Shown here piece by piece: positions 12,252 through 23,900 of a stretch of DNA of 64,000 nucleotides; position 1 is the stretch's first letter; every line of letters begins with the position of its first letter. The position numbers and the translations under genes are program-made. The notes below the pieces were generated by a model. The model made no database searches. It was not told the origin of the DNA and saw only the letters and a program-made list of their open reading frames with translations. The stretch covers positions 1-64,000 of the forward strand of contig JAANDG010000499.1 in assembly GCA_036852015.1 (NCBI GenBank). Reading direction: 5' to 3'. This DNA is from Pelodera strongyloides. Lineage: Eukaryota > Nematoda > Chromadorea > Rhabditida > Rhabditidae.

Positions 12252-15200
12252 TCCTCCCTCGCTTGATATGTGACAGGAAATGGGCATGAACTTCCAATTA
12301 AAATATTAGCTTGTCACATGAAACTAGGATCCGACGGCTATAAGAACCGTGAACAATTTATTGTAGCCATTATCATTTGAGAATAGTTTTGTACTTGCTT
12401 TTTAAATAAAATAATTCGAATTTAAATGTAGTTGTAGCGCAGTTTAGCGTGATTTGTAAGAGGTATTATTGCTTCTCTCTCTCTCTCTCTCTCTCTCTTG
12501 CTCGAGACGTCAGACATAGAGACAAATGAAATGTTTTTTTTTTGCTCAACCTCTGCAGAAATATGTCACGTCTTTGGACTTTTTATTCTCTCTGGGGTTT
12601 TCTCCGGAATTCAAAAATTGGCCTTGACATTAGAATCCTCTTTATAGTACACATACTTATCTACCAATTCTTATATTTGGATATTATTGTCAATCGCGGG
12701 AGTTGAGGAAGTTGTTTAGTCACAAGATCATGGCTGATTATTGATATATTTGTTCACTTACGACAAAATCTTCGTTTTCTGTTACTTATCCGCGTTGCTT
12801 TGTGTATGGAATTTGTTTCCAAAAGCACAAATACACAAATACACTTTTTTTGACAATGAGTTATTTTCCATATCATATAGGTTATTGGAGAACTGGAACT
12901 TACACTATTCATTAATTGAAATTTGAAATGTTCGACTGGTGCTGCATTGGCATACGCAAGCAGAAATCTTACAGAAAATGTGAGTAATTACATGATGCCG
13001 TAATAAATGAGTAAATAAAAATGTGTACTAGTTAATTGCAATGTTCAAGGCTTGCGATTTGTTCCTCAGAGGTTCTTAGCAGTAGTCGGCGGCAAGCTCC
13101 AGCTGACAAATTTCTCTATGACTTCAGACTATGGCTTAAGAAGGGTACACAACCAAATGTTGACTACATCAAATTCGAACTCTCATTAAAATACAGACGG
13201 TTTTAGAATGTGTGTGCCCTTTTGAAGGATAGGGTTAGCGTTAGATGGGTGGATTTCCAAGGAAAATTGAAGCTGTTCTTTGCGAAGTTACATACGAACA
13301 CAGGGTGACATGCATGGAAAATAAACGCAAATACTAATTAATAGTGATCAACTCATTTAGGCGGTACCGCTACTAATCGATATTTTGACGATGTGCTTCC
13401 GATAGGAGAAGAGGAGGTCCGCGAGGCACTTTTGCGAGAGGCCAAAAAACACCGGTAATGAACAATTTGCTTACTATGCTTGATGATTCTTTTGGTTTTG
13501 GTTCCATTGACAAAAATTCTAGAACAGTGTCTCACGAAGCCAAACGGTACCCTAAGATGTTGGTGCGGTAACAACTGGCAAGGATTCTAGATGTATACAT
13601 AATCCGCTCATAATTAGTATCAAAATTATGAGGACAAAGTGTTATTGTGTTATTGCTAGTTGTTACCGCACGAACATAGGAACCACAGACCAATCATTTC
13701 AAAACATATTGCGTAACTTTATTAAGAATTTGTATGCCACCGGCAAAAATCACAATATCTTTCTTCCCTTTTCAGTTACTGGCGTGCTTCAATAGTGAAG
13801 AAAATGCAAATCGAGAGTCTTGAGCAGTCGGCGTGTCAGCAGGTTTGTCAATACCTTAAACTTTGGCGCCATGTTTAAATAAATGGGCAGTCACTAAAAA
13901 AACTTTTATGGTGTAAACGTAAACTTCTCTTCTAATGTATCAGTACTCTTCGATTCCAATAATAAAAATCGGATTTTATGAAATCTAAATTGAGCGAGTC
14001 ATTGGCAAACAATACCAGTCAAAACTGGGTTTTCGATATAGCAGAAGAAGTGCAGGAGAAAGCCTTCCTATGCAATACAATACGTCCGTGTTTTCTAAAT
14101 AACTCGCTGAACTTCGAAACCATTTACAATGTTATACCTACAGTACACCCTGGAGTCATTCACGGAGGCCCGGTCTACGGTAGAAGCCACTGAGGCCTAC
14201 ATGCCAGGCGCAAATATAGATGGCACAGATGCGGGCGGAAGCGGAAAACATGGGATTCACAACCCATGGGACTACGAAGTTGTTCCCACTAATATGTTCG
14301 TCGAGAAGGTATAGCTTTTTGGAGGCTCGCGGGAGGAGGGGGGGCGCAAAAATAAGTTTTTATTACACGCAGCTTGATCGTTAAAGGGATAGGTTTACCT
14401 CGAATTGCACCTTTTTTTTGCAATTGCATTTCTATTGATAGTATGACCTCAAAGCTAAGCGACCTCGCTTTATAAAACAACTGGCAGTCAAACGCCGCAG
14501 TCAAATGGTACGTCAGACTGTGTTACAAGTGCGAAATAGCGTGATAGGGCTAGAGGTGCAGAGGTGCAGAGATAGGGCTACGGTACGCCAGTTTTTTTAT
14601 AAAGCGAGGTCGCTTGGGTTTTGAGCTTGCTCCTGGCTCGAGGAGCAAAGGAGATTTACTGCAATTTTCGCATTTTGACCGTCATAGGTCATACTATCAA
14701 TAGAAATTATAAAAAAGGTGCAATTTGAGCTGAACCTATCCCATTAAACCACACTGTATTGCCTCGAAATATTGTTTATATATGGTTATCACATAAATGT
14801 TTCTCGCGAAGTTGAATTTTTGCGATAAAGCTTTGTGGAAAAACAACAATAGCGTTGAAAATGGTAAAATTTAGTGACTCTAGTTAACTGATGTGGTCAC
14901 AACTACTAAGGAAGAACCTTAGAACATAATTGTACTTGAACCTTTATAATGGTACTGTAGGTTCGTGTGCTTGAAATGCCCGGAACTTCGGTGATTAACG
15001 GATGCGCTAATTGTACGTCTGAAGGCACAACCCACTGTTTTCACTGCAGAGGAATGGGCACCGACAAGTGCAACTTTTGCCGGTACGAGAACTAATATAC
15101 GTGCAGTCGGAAACCAGACATAGGGTACAGTATAGGGTGTATCAAAGTTATGGCATTTGTATTTTTAAGAAAGTAGTTTATGTTTGTTTGTCGCAGTAAA

Positions 15201-17489
15201 AGTGACAGAGAGAGAGAGGCACAGAGATAAGGCAGTGTCGTCCTAAAAAAAATATATTTTAGAGGCACGGGCATGAAAGCTGGAGTTGCTCATCCCGCGG
15301 TATACACTCATCCAATGATTGCCACCTTTCCACATGTAAGTATTTGCTTACTGTTTTCAGGGTTCAGTTCTCGCGAGCATTATTCTAAGCAATTGTCAAC
15401 CATGTGCCATATCACGTTAGCTGGATTACGTCTTGGTACGGAAGTGATTTTATAATTGTTGCATTTGTCAACTGTATTTGTAATGATAAATGAAACTGTA
15501 GGCGGATCTATCTCGTGGATATGCCTCGTCGAGTACCGCAATGGTGAAACATGGCCAGGCTGCTTATGGTGTCGGCACACCAATGCATTTCATGAGCAAG
15601 ACTGGGGTACCACCACCCGGAATTGGTGGGAAATTGTTTATTTTTGGGTTACCACAACATGGAACTGCTTTTCAAGACACGCGCGAGAATTTTTGATTAA
15701 TAAGTTGACTCTAATCACTAAAAAAAATAGACCGAACGTGTTACGCTTTTGGAAAAAATCGATAAATGACAAAAATAAAATAGTCAGTTATAGGAACCCA
15801 CGATCTGTGTTACATGTGTCATGGCAGAGGGATCAAGGAATGTCAGCAATGTCGAGGCACTGGGAAAAAGGTTATTTATTTCGTTTGGTCGACGTGTGGT
15901 ATTGGCTCTTTTTTATTACTGTCAAAGCTCTAGGGACCCCATAACGTTTTGTAACCAATTCCAATTATTTTAAAGCGAAATGCTATCCTCTTTGGAAAAT
16001 TTGCATACGATAAGCAAATCCTATGTATCCTATGCTAATTTTGTGCGATTGCCGTGGACGATCGTACAAAATTAGCATGGAATACATAGGATTTGCTTAT
16101 CATATGCAAATTTTCCAAAGGGGCTAGCATTTCGCTTTAACATAGTTTGGGTTTAAGCCTCGAAGCTCTAACCTGTATTTTAATTCACATGATTATAGAC
16201 ATGCAACAAATGCGGTGGAAGCGGCTCGGTGAGAACTTACACAAAGATGAAAGTTTACTTGTGGGTTTTTTATTTTTTGTTTTTTTGGTAGGTCGCAAGT
16301 CATTGCTAGTAAGAAGATTACTAGCGTAAACTAAACATGATGCTTTCAATTGTGCCCAAATGTCAGGCAGTAATTTCGCTACAAGTTCTTCATGTTGTAG
16401 GGTTTATACGCGATAGATATTTATATTTTGAATTCGCTTTATTAGCCCTGACATGAGAAAGACGTGATCAATAAGTAATGTTGTTGTATTGTTTAGTAAT
16501 GTGGAAAAAACTGAGTACTTCACCGAATGTGATATCCCACAGAATCTGCTCGAGAAGGCAGAAGGAAAGGAGATATTCAGTGAGGATCAGCCATATGTGA
16601 GCTTAAATTTTTTGTCATGTTTTTCGATAAGCAACTATATAAACTACAACCTTGAAGGTTCCAAAATTCCAGAAAAGTTAAACCAGCCAAATTCGCGGAG
16701 GTGCAGGGGTTCTTGTGAGCAAGACAGCATAACTAGATGGACTTTCTGCTCGTAAATCCGTACCAGGCGTAAATATGCAAATGCTTCATATTCTTCGTAC
16801 GTCAGGGCTTTTACTCTGTGGATATTTGCGATATTGCATATTACAGAGATATGGCATTTTCTAGGTTTTGCCAATCACTAAATATTGTGTCAAGGAAATA
16901 AATGAGGCAAGCCGGAAGATGTGTGCTGCACACTTGCAGAAATGCATTGGCACATGCCGTGTGATAAGGGTTGGTTTTGTCTCTTACTCCAACTTGAAGT
17001 AAAAAATATTAGTTCACGTAAGTAAAGCAAATAGCCGTAGGCTTAGGATTGGGCTTTGGCTTATGGTAGGCCGCCCATAGTGTCGGCTGTCGGCCCTGAT
17101 TCTAGTCGCGCAACAAGACTATTGTGTGAGGAGAATCCCATCAGGGAATTCTCTGTCCGCTACGGAATTAGTGATTCGACTTAGTGTTTATTGCAGTTAG
17201 GAAGCTATCTTTAGAAAAGAGAAAGATAGAGCGCAAGTTATATATCAAGCCAATCATCCACAGAAACGATGCAGCGGGATTTTGCAGAGCAGCACCATGA
17301 CACCAGTAACATCTAACAAAGTTTTTATTTCTTAAAAATGCAATATTCCAGCAACGTCATGAACTGATCGCGATTCCCATAGTGAAGGTGACCTATAGTG
17401 TCGACAAGACTAGTGGAACATTCTGGGTCTACGGGAAGGAAAGAAAGTGCTATGTGCCAAAATATCCATCGAGATGCACCATTTTGTGA
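5388..17489 (+). CDS. SSUH2: SSUH2-like protein (DnaJ-type cysteine-repeat protein), 14 coding exons
   Basis: SSUH2-family protein; the family carries DnaJ-like CxxCxGxG repeats and its molecular role is poorly known. Coding exons: 5388-5460, 8274-8347, 13072-13144, 13361-13454, 13776-13842, 14144-14308, 14961-15082, 15263-15335, 15502-15625, 15794-15870, 16199-16260, 16497-16596, 16865-16969 and 17352-17489 (stop TGA 17487-17489). All junctions keep phase, giving about 448 residues. Family hallmarks are the YTLESFTEARS motif opening exon 6, cysteine pairs near residues 197/200, 208/211, 219/222, 294/297, 305/308 and 316/319, the GGSGSVRTYTKMKVYF block, the EINEASRKMC helix, and the C-terminal FWVYGKERKCYVPKYPSRC block. 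From 13361 onward the model is firm. The first three exons are inferred from phase and splice sites, and the third uses CAGAG|GTT rather than the nearer CAG. An upstream leader or trans-spliced 5' end would fit the acceptor at 5321-5323. Confidence 0.85.
6068..6485. mobile_element. TTAA-flanked MITE, GGGTCAGGCCC terminal-repeat family
   Basis: Near-perfect long inverted repeat. The left end TTAAAGGGTCAGGCCCATTT is mirrored by AAATGGGCCTGACCCTTTAA on the right, and the pairing continues inward for more than 100 bases on each side (CTCCATGTCAAATATAGTAG against CTACTATATTTGACATGGAG). It is bounded by TTAA and has no transposase frame. It lies in the first intron of the SSUH2-like gene. Confidence 0.85.
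6486..8273. other. SSUH2-like intron 1 remainder, no gene seen
   Basis: AT-rich intronic sequence. A GC-rich block at 7040-7250 contains GGTGCGCGGC and CTGGCGAGAGTCTGGCGAAG words that recur near 1010-1060 and 42150 and probably mark a dispersed repeat. A CT-rich tract (CCCTCCCTCCCT) lies at 7960-8055. Open frames here have no splice support. Confidence 0.35.
8514..8762 (-). CDS. Candidate terminal coding exon, antisense inside the SSUH2-like intron
   Basis: Not recognised. The - strand frame ends at a stop at 8514-8516 and encodes a cysteine-containing, protein-like stretch with segments KWHIHICSGAYVREHT, KCCVFHDSKWVMGSCDAHAR and GSNSTAVQTV. No ATG opens the frame, so it would be a 3' terminal exon. 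A possible phase-0 acceptor (GAAG|CAT) lies near 8760 but has a poor pyrimidine tract. It could pair with the phase-0 donor of the exon at 9111-9438. Both pieces are cysteine-rich. This could equally be a chance open frame. Confidence 0.25.
   Translation of the reverse strand: MKHFHAYTSKRTGDTNIDDTKWHIHICSGAYVREHTAFVEKIKCCVFHDSKWVMGSCDAHARNGSNSTAVQTVDVKNSLSKH
9111..9438 (-). CDS. Candidate exon with a duplicated 39-residue module
   Basis: Not recognised. A good acceptor (TTTTTCTATTTAACAG) precedes position 9438 on the - strand, and the frame stays open to a consensus donor (GAGGAA|GTAAGC) ending at 9111, in phase 0. It contains a 117-bp tandem duplication, so a 39-residue unit appears twice in frame, with the words GAPVEILHLTISQRNKRGRG and CMVNSSHCDN in each copy. 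A second - strand frame across the duplication is also open and ends in a stop, so the coding frame is not certain. Confidence 0.3.
9175..9405. repeat. 117-bp tandem duplication, two copies
   Basis: The word TGGCATTCATTT-TATTATCACAGTG recurs with a period of exactly 117 bases (9175 and 9292), and the copies differ at only a few positions over their length. Because 117 is divisible by three, any frame open in one copy stays open in the other. Confidence 0.9.
10280..10372 (-). CDS. Candidate terminal coding exon, antisense inside the SSUH2-like intron
   Basis: Not recognised. A strong acceptor (TACTACTCTTACTACTCTTACAG on the - strand) precedes position 10372. The phase-0 frame then reads AISSSYFLLIRTKNRKGSEE and continues to a stop at 10280-10282, giving about 30 residues. 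It could be the 3' end of the candidate at 10742-10942 through a donor at TACAGC|GTATGC. The link rests on phase and splice consensus only. Confidence 0.25.
   Translation of the reverse strand: MSSSYFLLIRTKNRKGSEESLQIRRMIGKP
10742..10942 (-). CDS. Candidate small protein, 66 residues, unrecognised
   Basis: Not recognised. The - strand ATG at 10942-10940 opens a frame to TGA at 10742. It encodes an acidic, protein-like sequence including SSPERCFQKLNGGERMQLFE, LLLGDLTIDEEFNYS and GCSNWNPEDIDLQ. It has no membrane segment or signal peptide. An internal donor (AGC|GTATGC) could splice in phase 0 to 10372. Neighbouring frames downstream also look weakly protein-like, so chance cannot be excluded. 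Confidence 0.3.
   Translation of the reverse strand: MLVVESSPERCFQKLNGGERMQLFEKNRLLLGDLTIDEEFNYSVCFELESLFLGCSNWNPEDIDLQ
11356..12256. repeat. Roughly 900-bp CT/GA tract with TGGTT interruptions
   Basis: The + strand is almost purely CT dinucleotide, broken at irregular intervals by TGGTTTCCT or TGGTTC words (for example at 11447, 11487, 11628, 11717, 11878 and 11909) and by one 20-base T run near 12069-12088. The interruptions suggest minisatellite-like expansion of a composite unit. Open frames on both strands are Ser/Leu- or Arg/Glu-only and are treated as artefacts. It lies in the 4.7-kb intron between SSUH2-like exons 2 and 3. Confidence 0.95.
12474..12500. repeat. Short (CT)n microsatellite
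   Basis: About 12 uninterrupted CT units in the same SSUH2-like intron as the large CT tract, separated from it by about 220 bases of ordinary AT-rich sequence. Confidence 0.85.
12929..12979 (+). other. Possible alternative first coding exon of the SSUH2-like gene
   Basis: An ATG at 12929 opens MFDWCCIGIRKQKSYRK and runs to a strong donor (AAAAT|GTGAGT). Joining it to the nearest downstream acceptor (CCTCAG at 13067-13069) creates an in-frame TAG, so the exon fits only if a less favourable acceptor (GGCAAG|CTCC) is used. It may instead be a 5' untranslated exon, or the nearby AG at 12880 (CATATAG) may be a leader-addition site. Confidence 0.25.
14383..14747. mobile_element. TTAA-flanked MITE in an SSUH2-like intron
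   Basis: The left end TTAAAGGGATAGGTT and right end AACCTATCCCATTAA are inverted copies bounded by TTAA. The next bases (GAATTGCACCTTTTTT) and an inner arm (AGCGACCTCGCTTTATAAA against TTTATAAAGCGAGGTCGCT) also pair. There is no coding capacity. Confidence 0.85.
15970..16140. mobile_element. TTAA-flanked MITE, near-perfect hairpin, in an SSUH2-like intron
   Basis: The left end TTAAAGCGAAATGCTA and right end TAGCATTTCGCTTTAA are inverted copies. The pairing extends through AATTTGCATA, AAGCAAATCCTATGTAT and GCTAATTTTGT almost to the centre (GCCGTGGACGATCG). It fills most of the 328-bp intron between the exons ending at 15870 and starting at 16199. Confidence 0.9.
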
Positions 17490-19920
17490 TGCAATATTTA
17501 TTTATTTATTTGTTTGCAGCGTTTTGTCAACACAATGAAAGCCTGGTAAAATGTGCTATACAAATCTAGTCAACTCCTAGTCAGATTCTTACCCCAACGA
17601 TCTCATTTTCCTAATTGCTATTTGATTTTTGCACAAGAACAATATAAATTATATATTTACGAAGTGGCGAACATTTCGCACGTCTTGGCCCTCTTACCTA
17701 GATAGCTAAACAGCACCATACCATGGCGGGCGAACATTTCAGTCAAAAGGAACGGACATGCGTTCGGAGTTTCCTTAACGTTCATTAACGTTTCCTGCAT
17801 CGTTTTGCCCTAAATAAGGTTAATATAAATAATTTATCCTCTTTACTAACTTCTAAAATGTCGCGTGTTGTGCACCAAAGCACCATTGTGCCTTCACCTG
17901 TTCAATCCATATAACTGCACCAATTGTGCAAGATAATTTGTTGCAAAGAAACTTTCAAGTTCCCCGATGGCTCCTCGCTTTTTCGTAGTCAGTGTTCACA
18001 CACAAACTGTCTTATTGCTAACAATAAGCTATCAAAAAAACGTTCAGCACGTCTAATAACTTCACATTCTCTAATTGCGGTAAACAATAATTTATGACAA
18101 TCCATCACGGATATGTTGATGTACGTATATTATTTATTTATTCTATTTTTTTTGGCGATAGCAGATGCTTCTATATGTTGTTATTAATCCAACACATTAC
18201 TGCGTATGGATTGTTTCAAATGTGAATAAAGGTATTTTTGTCGAGATACGATCCATTATGGAAGAATGTATATATATATAGTTAAGGTAGATCTTCGAGC
18301 ATTTACCACTCCCGGAATAAACAGTCTTAAATTCCTAAATCTTCTCCTCTCTTAGATTATAAGAATACAACATCGATGTCAAACTTAAAGCTACAACTTT
18401 TTACACAGATGTAAATTGTCTTTATTTATTTGTATCAGCAAAAATCTGTATTTACTACTCAGGTCCACGAGCTCACGACGCGGTTACCATTAATCGCGCG
18501 TATACTTTCTAGGAAACGCATCGTACGGTAGCCGTAACGTGCGGGTAGCCGTAACCTGAAACAAAGATATAATGAATGAATAACTTCATTACGTTCTCAA
18601 GTAAACTTATTGAAGAAAATTGTTAGTTTATAAACGTTTCGGGAGTTTCATATAAGTCTGCAATCTTATTTCGACGTTGGTAAGTCGCCTCAAGTGGCGT
18701 TAGCCGACTGGGGATAAAATTATTGCCTAGTAGAAGATTGGGCAAACAAGAAAACATTCTGTTGACTGAGGTATCTTACCATATTAAACTAAAACTTAGT
18801 ATGCGGGCGCCAGAAAAATATGCGCCCAGGAGTGGCAGCGGCCCACCCAACAGTACGCCAAGTTTACGGGCCCAAATTTTGTAATTAATAGAGTCCCTCA
18901 TTAGAAACGGTGACACTCGGTGTTTATTCGAGTATTTATTTATAGAGAATTGAGGGCTGTTTTGCCTCCGATATTCTCCTCTTTCAGTCCTGCAGACCTT
19001 TTCCTCCAATATGAGATTACAATCTCGCCACAGGGAGATGGCCACATCAGATAAAGTCGGAGACTCAGACAAGCAAGCAACATGATTCGTTTGGTGCAGA
19101 AACCTGTGAGACTTAGAGAAACAGAAAGACTAGAGGAAAAGGTGTCAAACGACATGCTGAAAACAGAGGGAACGTTCACCCTCCCCTTTGAAAGTAGACG
19201 CCCACCGGGAAGAGACTGGGGTACTGTAGTCCCCGGCCAGCTACCGTAGAATTGGCTAGCCGGAATAGAAAACAATCGGAGAAAACACATACATAGACGT
19301 AAACACTAACGAGCAGACTTTACAAGGGCAACACGAACAAAACATACAAATAATTGAATGTCGGGGTTAACCGATCATCTTTATTAAAGATAAATTGACC
19401 GGAACATATAGGGAAAAAGCACTGCTGGGCCCAGAGCCCCAACTTTGGAGCAGAATAACTGCATGTTTTAGCCTTCGCTTACATGCACTTCCAAAAACAT
19501 GAGATCGTTTTTAGAAACATCTGTTTCTTATATCATTCATATACCATCCTCACAGCATTCAATCTTTATTGTTTTGGGTCGGTATTTATTCAGCAACAAT
19601 TTGAATTGCCAACTTTCGCTTTCGTTCTCTCCTGGGCTTTCTCTCCCTTTTTTCTCTACGTATCCTTGTTTCGTACTGCACTTTCGTACCTTCTTTTTTA
19701 CCTGTCATCAATCAGAAACTGTGCGAGGCACATTTTCATTTACCTCGGATTTTTGTCCACTGTTGAATAACACACGAGCACTTTCCGTAGCTTTTAAAAG
19801 AGAAGCCGAAAAATATTTTGCTTATCATCAAGTAAGAGAATAAAGAGAATACATAGCTAGCGTCCCTGGGTGTAAGTTTGACATGCACTGAGCAATGGGC
19901 TATCCAAAACTAAAAAAAAA
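17490..19920. other. Convergent intergenic region between SSUH2-like and GATA genes
   Basis: No gene is supported. The SSUH2-like 3' UTR starts here, and an AATAAA signal at 18225-18230 is a candidate polyadenylation site. At 18790-18890 and 19190-19260 there are GC-richer words (GGCAGCGGCCCACCC and similar) resembling dispersed repeat fragments. Small frames at 19483-19843 lack splice support. Confidence 0.35.
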
Positions 19921-19921
19921 A

Positions 19922-19927
19922 TTTATT
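19922..19927 (-). terminator. Candidate polyadenylation signal of the GATA gene
   Basis: AATAAA on the - strand about 1.07 kb beyond the GATA stop codon. I saw no nearer AATAAA on that strand. This implies a long 3' UTR if it is used. Confidence 0.3.
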
Positions 19928-20998
19928 TTCCGTAAAACATTATTAAACGCACTAAAACCGATCACAATCGCTCATAATTTACACATAAACATTTTCAATG
20001 TTGCTCTAGACAAATAGGCAAGAAGAGCTCGGGTTTACTACGAAATACGATAAAACTCTTAATATATTTGCAAATTTACAGTTTACAAATGTAAGTACCA
20101 GTTGCAGGTTAGTGATAAAGCACGCGTATTTGTCGAGTTTGCTTTTCAAATCTTTTGATTTTCACATTTTCACGAATCTCCAACACAACTGGTAAATATA
20201 ACTAAGAGTAAACATAACTGTGCAATTTACATAAAGACGTAAGGCAACCGTACTGCCGGGGGGATGATTTGCATCTATTATAACATATACTTACAGAATA
20301 CTAGGAGAGTTTCGAGACGCAATAGCGAAATTTTGTCATCCAAACATTACGCCAATATTTAGAAGTCACTGTCAACTAAGTGTAGAACTAACAATAACTT
20401 ACTCAATTTGCTGCAAACATAATTTGAATACAGTATCGTATCAGCAATAAAAAATAATAAGGATGAAAACAAATGCATTGCAATCGTAGATCTGTGGCAA
20501 GAGATACACAACTGTTGTACGTTATTAAACTGCAAACAATGAAAATATGAAGCGACATCAACCCGTAGCTATATATTAATGCATTCCGAAGATAAGAACC
20601 TATTCAATTATTACTATTCTCAGTCGTTTTGTATTCAAAAGGTAAGAAGTAATTAAGTAAGAAGTAAACAAGGAAAAACGAGAAACTCTTTGAAAATTTC
20701 GATCACAGACGCTCATGATTGCTAGGAAAAAGTAAGTGAAGTTCTAAAATATAATATTTTGAAATTGTACAGAAGCAAATGCATACAAATAGATTCAGTA
20801 GTGTTTATAAAAGTCTCTATATCACTAATTGGCTGATAATTGAAATTAGAAAACCTGCCGCAAACATTGGAGAAAATGTTGCATGCGCACGATAAGGAAC
20901 GTTAACTCTTTCGGCTAGATATCGTAAACAGAGAGATAAGAGCTAAGAGATTCTTGATTATGTCAGATACCGTATCAGCCATTCACATAACTACAGTA

Positions 20999-23900
20999 CT
21001 ATTGTTCTGCCTTAAACAAGAAGGGCGTAGTATAGGCGCCTGGGTGCATGTACCCTGAGAAGCCTCCCAGGTAGGGTTTCACCTCCCCGAAGTCGTTTTG
21101 GGAGAGCCATACATTGCCATTCGGACTCTCGTCTCCCTTTCCCTTCTTCGATTTTGTCGACATCTTACGATTTCTAGTCTGAATTCCGTCTTTCTTCATT
21201 GTAATTGGACGAGCCACCTGCAAAATAGAGCAATTGGAATTATTGGAATTATAATGTCTTAAAAATTGTTATCCAACAGCTTCCATTAATGCGGCAGTCC
21301 TTTTAACTGTCAGGAATTTACTATAAAACTTAGGGTTTGCATGAATTTAATAGCTTCGTGAAAACTGGTTTTGAAGTTTCATCAAGGGCTTCTAATTGTA
21401 GTGCTAAAATCCTCCAAACAGTATACATAATTTTTTGTGTTTTTTTTTAAATAATTAAAGCGCATTACTATTATTATATTCATTAATACAGCCAAGCCAG
21501 TCATGTTCTTCCACCATTCTTCTGTATGAATTAATGACCACTTTAGAGCCAGCAACTGCCCAACACCCTAATAGGAAATTGAAACGGAAACCACGCGTTT
21601 CATCTTCTTTTACTAGAATGAATCGAGAAAGCGGATATAGGACAATCGGTCTTATTTAAGTGCTTACTGTCGTGTATATGTCTTGGATGTTGAGCACGGT
21701 TTGGTCATGGAAAGTTATGCTATTGACTTTACAACGCACACAGAGAAGTGAAGTAAGCAAATCAAATTTACTCAGGAAATGATAAGCTCAACAAAAAATC
21801 TGATTCTTATTGTTATGTAAATTTGGTGGGTGGCGGTGTCCTCAAGGTGTATATATACTAATGGGCAAGCTATTAGCTATTAGCGTCATTCCCATTACGC
21901 CATACGAACAAAAGTGTGCGGCCGCAGGCGTTCTTTCAGTGTGAAAAAACAGCCGCACGGTGAAAACAGCTGCCAAATTTCTGTCACATCACGCGTGTTT
22001 GTAAATACATATAAACACTTATTTGACTATTGTAATGTAAACCAAAGTAGCGAAAGGTAGCAGTCCAGAAGGTTACATTTGTAGTATTCTTACTCATAAA
22101 AAAACCAAAACATAAATTGCGTATTACTAAACACCTACTTAATAAAAATAATGGAAAGTAAAAACGTACGCTGTGCAGTTTGTAGTAAAGCCCACATGCG
22201 TTGCATACAGGTTCACCAGATCCGTTTCTCCTCCATAACGTTGTCGTATTCGTATTACAATTAACACAGGATACACCGGTTCGCTTTTGGGCACTCTAAA
22301 AATAAAGAATAAAGCATATAATTATTTAACATCGGTCCAGGTAACATTGTAATCAATTGATGTATATTGATCTAATTTGTGGGTGTAATTTACAACACTG
22401 TAAGGTGTTGTATATGGGAAAGTAGCCCCGTTCTATCGGTATGCTTAGAGATACGAATCTTATACTCTACAACAGCATGACGTGTTCGTGTGGGTTACCC
22501 TGGGTAGCCACGTTTTCTCTAAATTGCGACACGAAGTTTATGCAAAATACTTTCAGTTTTTATATAGCACTAAACCTAATCCTAAGCCTAAGCCTAAGCC
22601 TAACCCTAAGCTCAAGCTTAAGTCTAAACCTGATATTCACAAAATATCGAGCAAATTAAAGGAGCTCTCCTGCTTGTGAAACTCTTTAATTATCAAAAAG
22701 TCTGATATTACTACAGTCAGCCAGACCTTGTAATTAATATCAGCCGTCAAGTCGGTCGAGACTGCGGTAAGCACATACATATGTCAGGCTCCCGGGGTCA
22801 GGGTTGGGCTGTCCCCTTGGATCGAACCCTCGACCCTTAGACACCCACATCTCAATGCACAGCATTCGCTTGACTTATTACGCAAGGCTTGCCGAGCTCC
22901 GATAAGACGGACAGGACTGCCATCACTCATCACACCTTAGAAGTTGCTCGAGCTACCGTAGCTAGTACCATATTTGACCTTGACAATGAAGACCAATTAG
23001 CCATTTGAAAGAAATTACGCAATACGGGATTGGGTTAATTGAGCGAGAATTATTGGGAGTTTTCATTAGTTATTCAGTAAAGACAGAGCGAAAGTTGAGA
23101 AGAAAAACTATTTTAAAAAATTGAGAGAGAAAGTGGAAAAAAAAATCAAGAAAAGAGCGCTTCTGAGAGTAAGAGAGACAGAGAGTTTCTGCGAAGGATG
23201 TTTCAATTCTGTGATAGCAGATAAATGGGACGATATCCCTAACCTAATCCAGCTTCTTATTCTAAAAACAGTCGCCATTCCCCTCGTCCTGTCGCTGGAT
23301 TGCTCATCAATGTTATCAATATTTAAACACAAGCCTAAACACCTTTACTTCCTAACGTTTATCTTGTTTTGAACATTTCCTTCTTTTTATCTAATGATAA
23401 GTACACCAAACTTTATTCCCAAGATTACGTTAGCTTACTCATTGGATGATGACACCATGACACTAACCTAGCCACACCCCTGAAAGATCACAATCTCTCC
23501 CCAGAGTCTAATAGTTGCGAAAGGAGCTCCACCACTATTGGGACGGAGGTCATTCTTCGGGGGCTTAGTGGAGAAGCATGGGCCGCACATAAAGACCCGA
23601 CTGGCCGCCAGGGCCCCCAAACTTAGACCCTGGGCGACGTTTGACACTAGTCGATTACTACCGCGCGTGGCCATAGTAAGGCGTGTCCACGTTATGTGTC
23701 CCCGTGGGGCCCACCACATGGAGCCACTGATTGAATGATATACAGTGCATGGAAATTAATGGCATGGAAATCTGTGTTATATCCCTTTAAATACCCTACC
23801 AGATATTGACGAACGTCGCGCGGAATGTTTATAATTTATAATTTCAAACGATCTCTGATTATAATTAGAGGTTTGGATATTGCCTACTGGCCTACTGCCC

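Noticed and set aside
11341..12297. Open frames of 136 to 310 codons on both strands in the CT tract
   Set aside because: They translate to pure Ser/Leu or Arg/Glu runs and exist only because a dinucleotide repeat lacks stop codons.
22780..22880. Possible tRNA or tRNA-derived SINE on the - strand (GGGTTCGATCC)
   Set aside because: A single B-box match without a recognisable A box or cloverleaf, and no second copy or poly(A) tail seen nearby.
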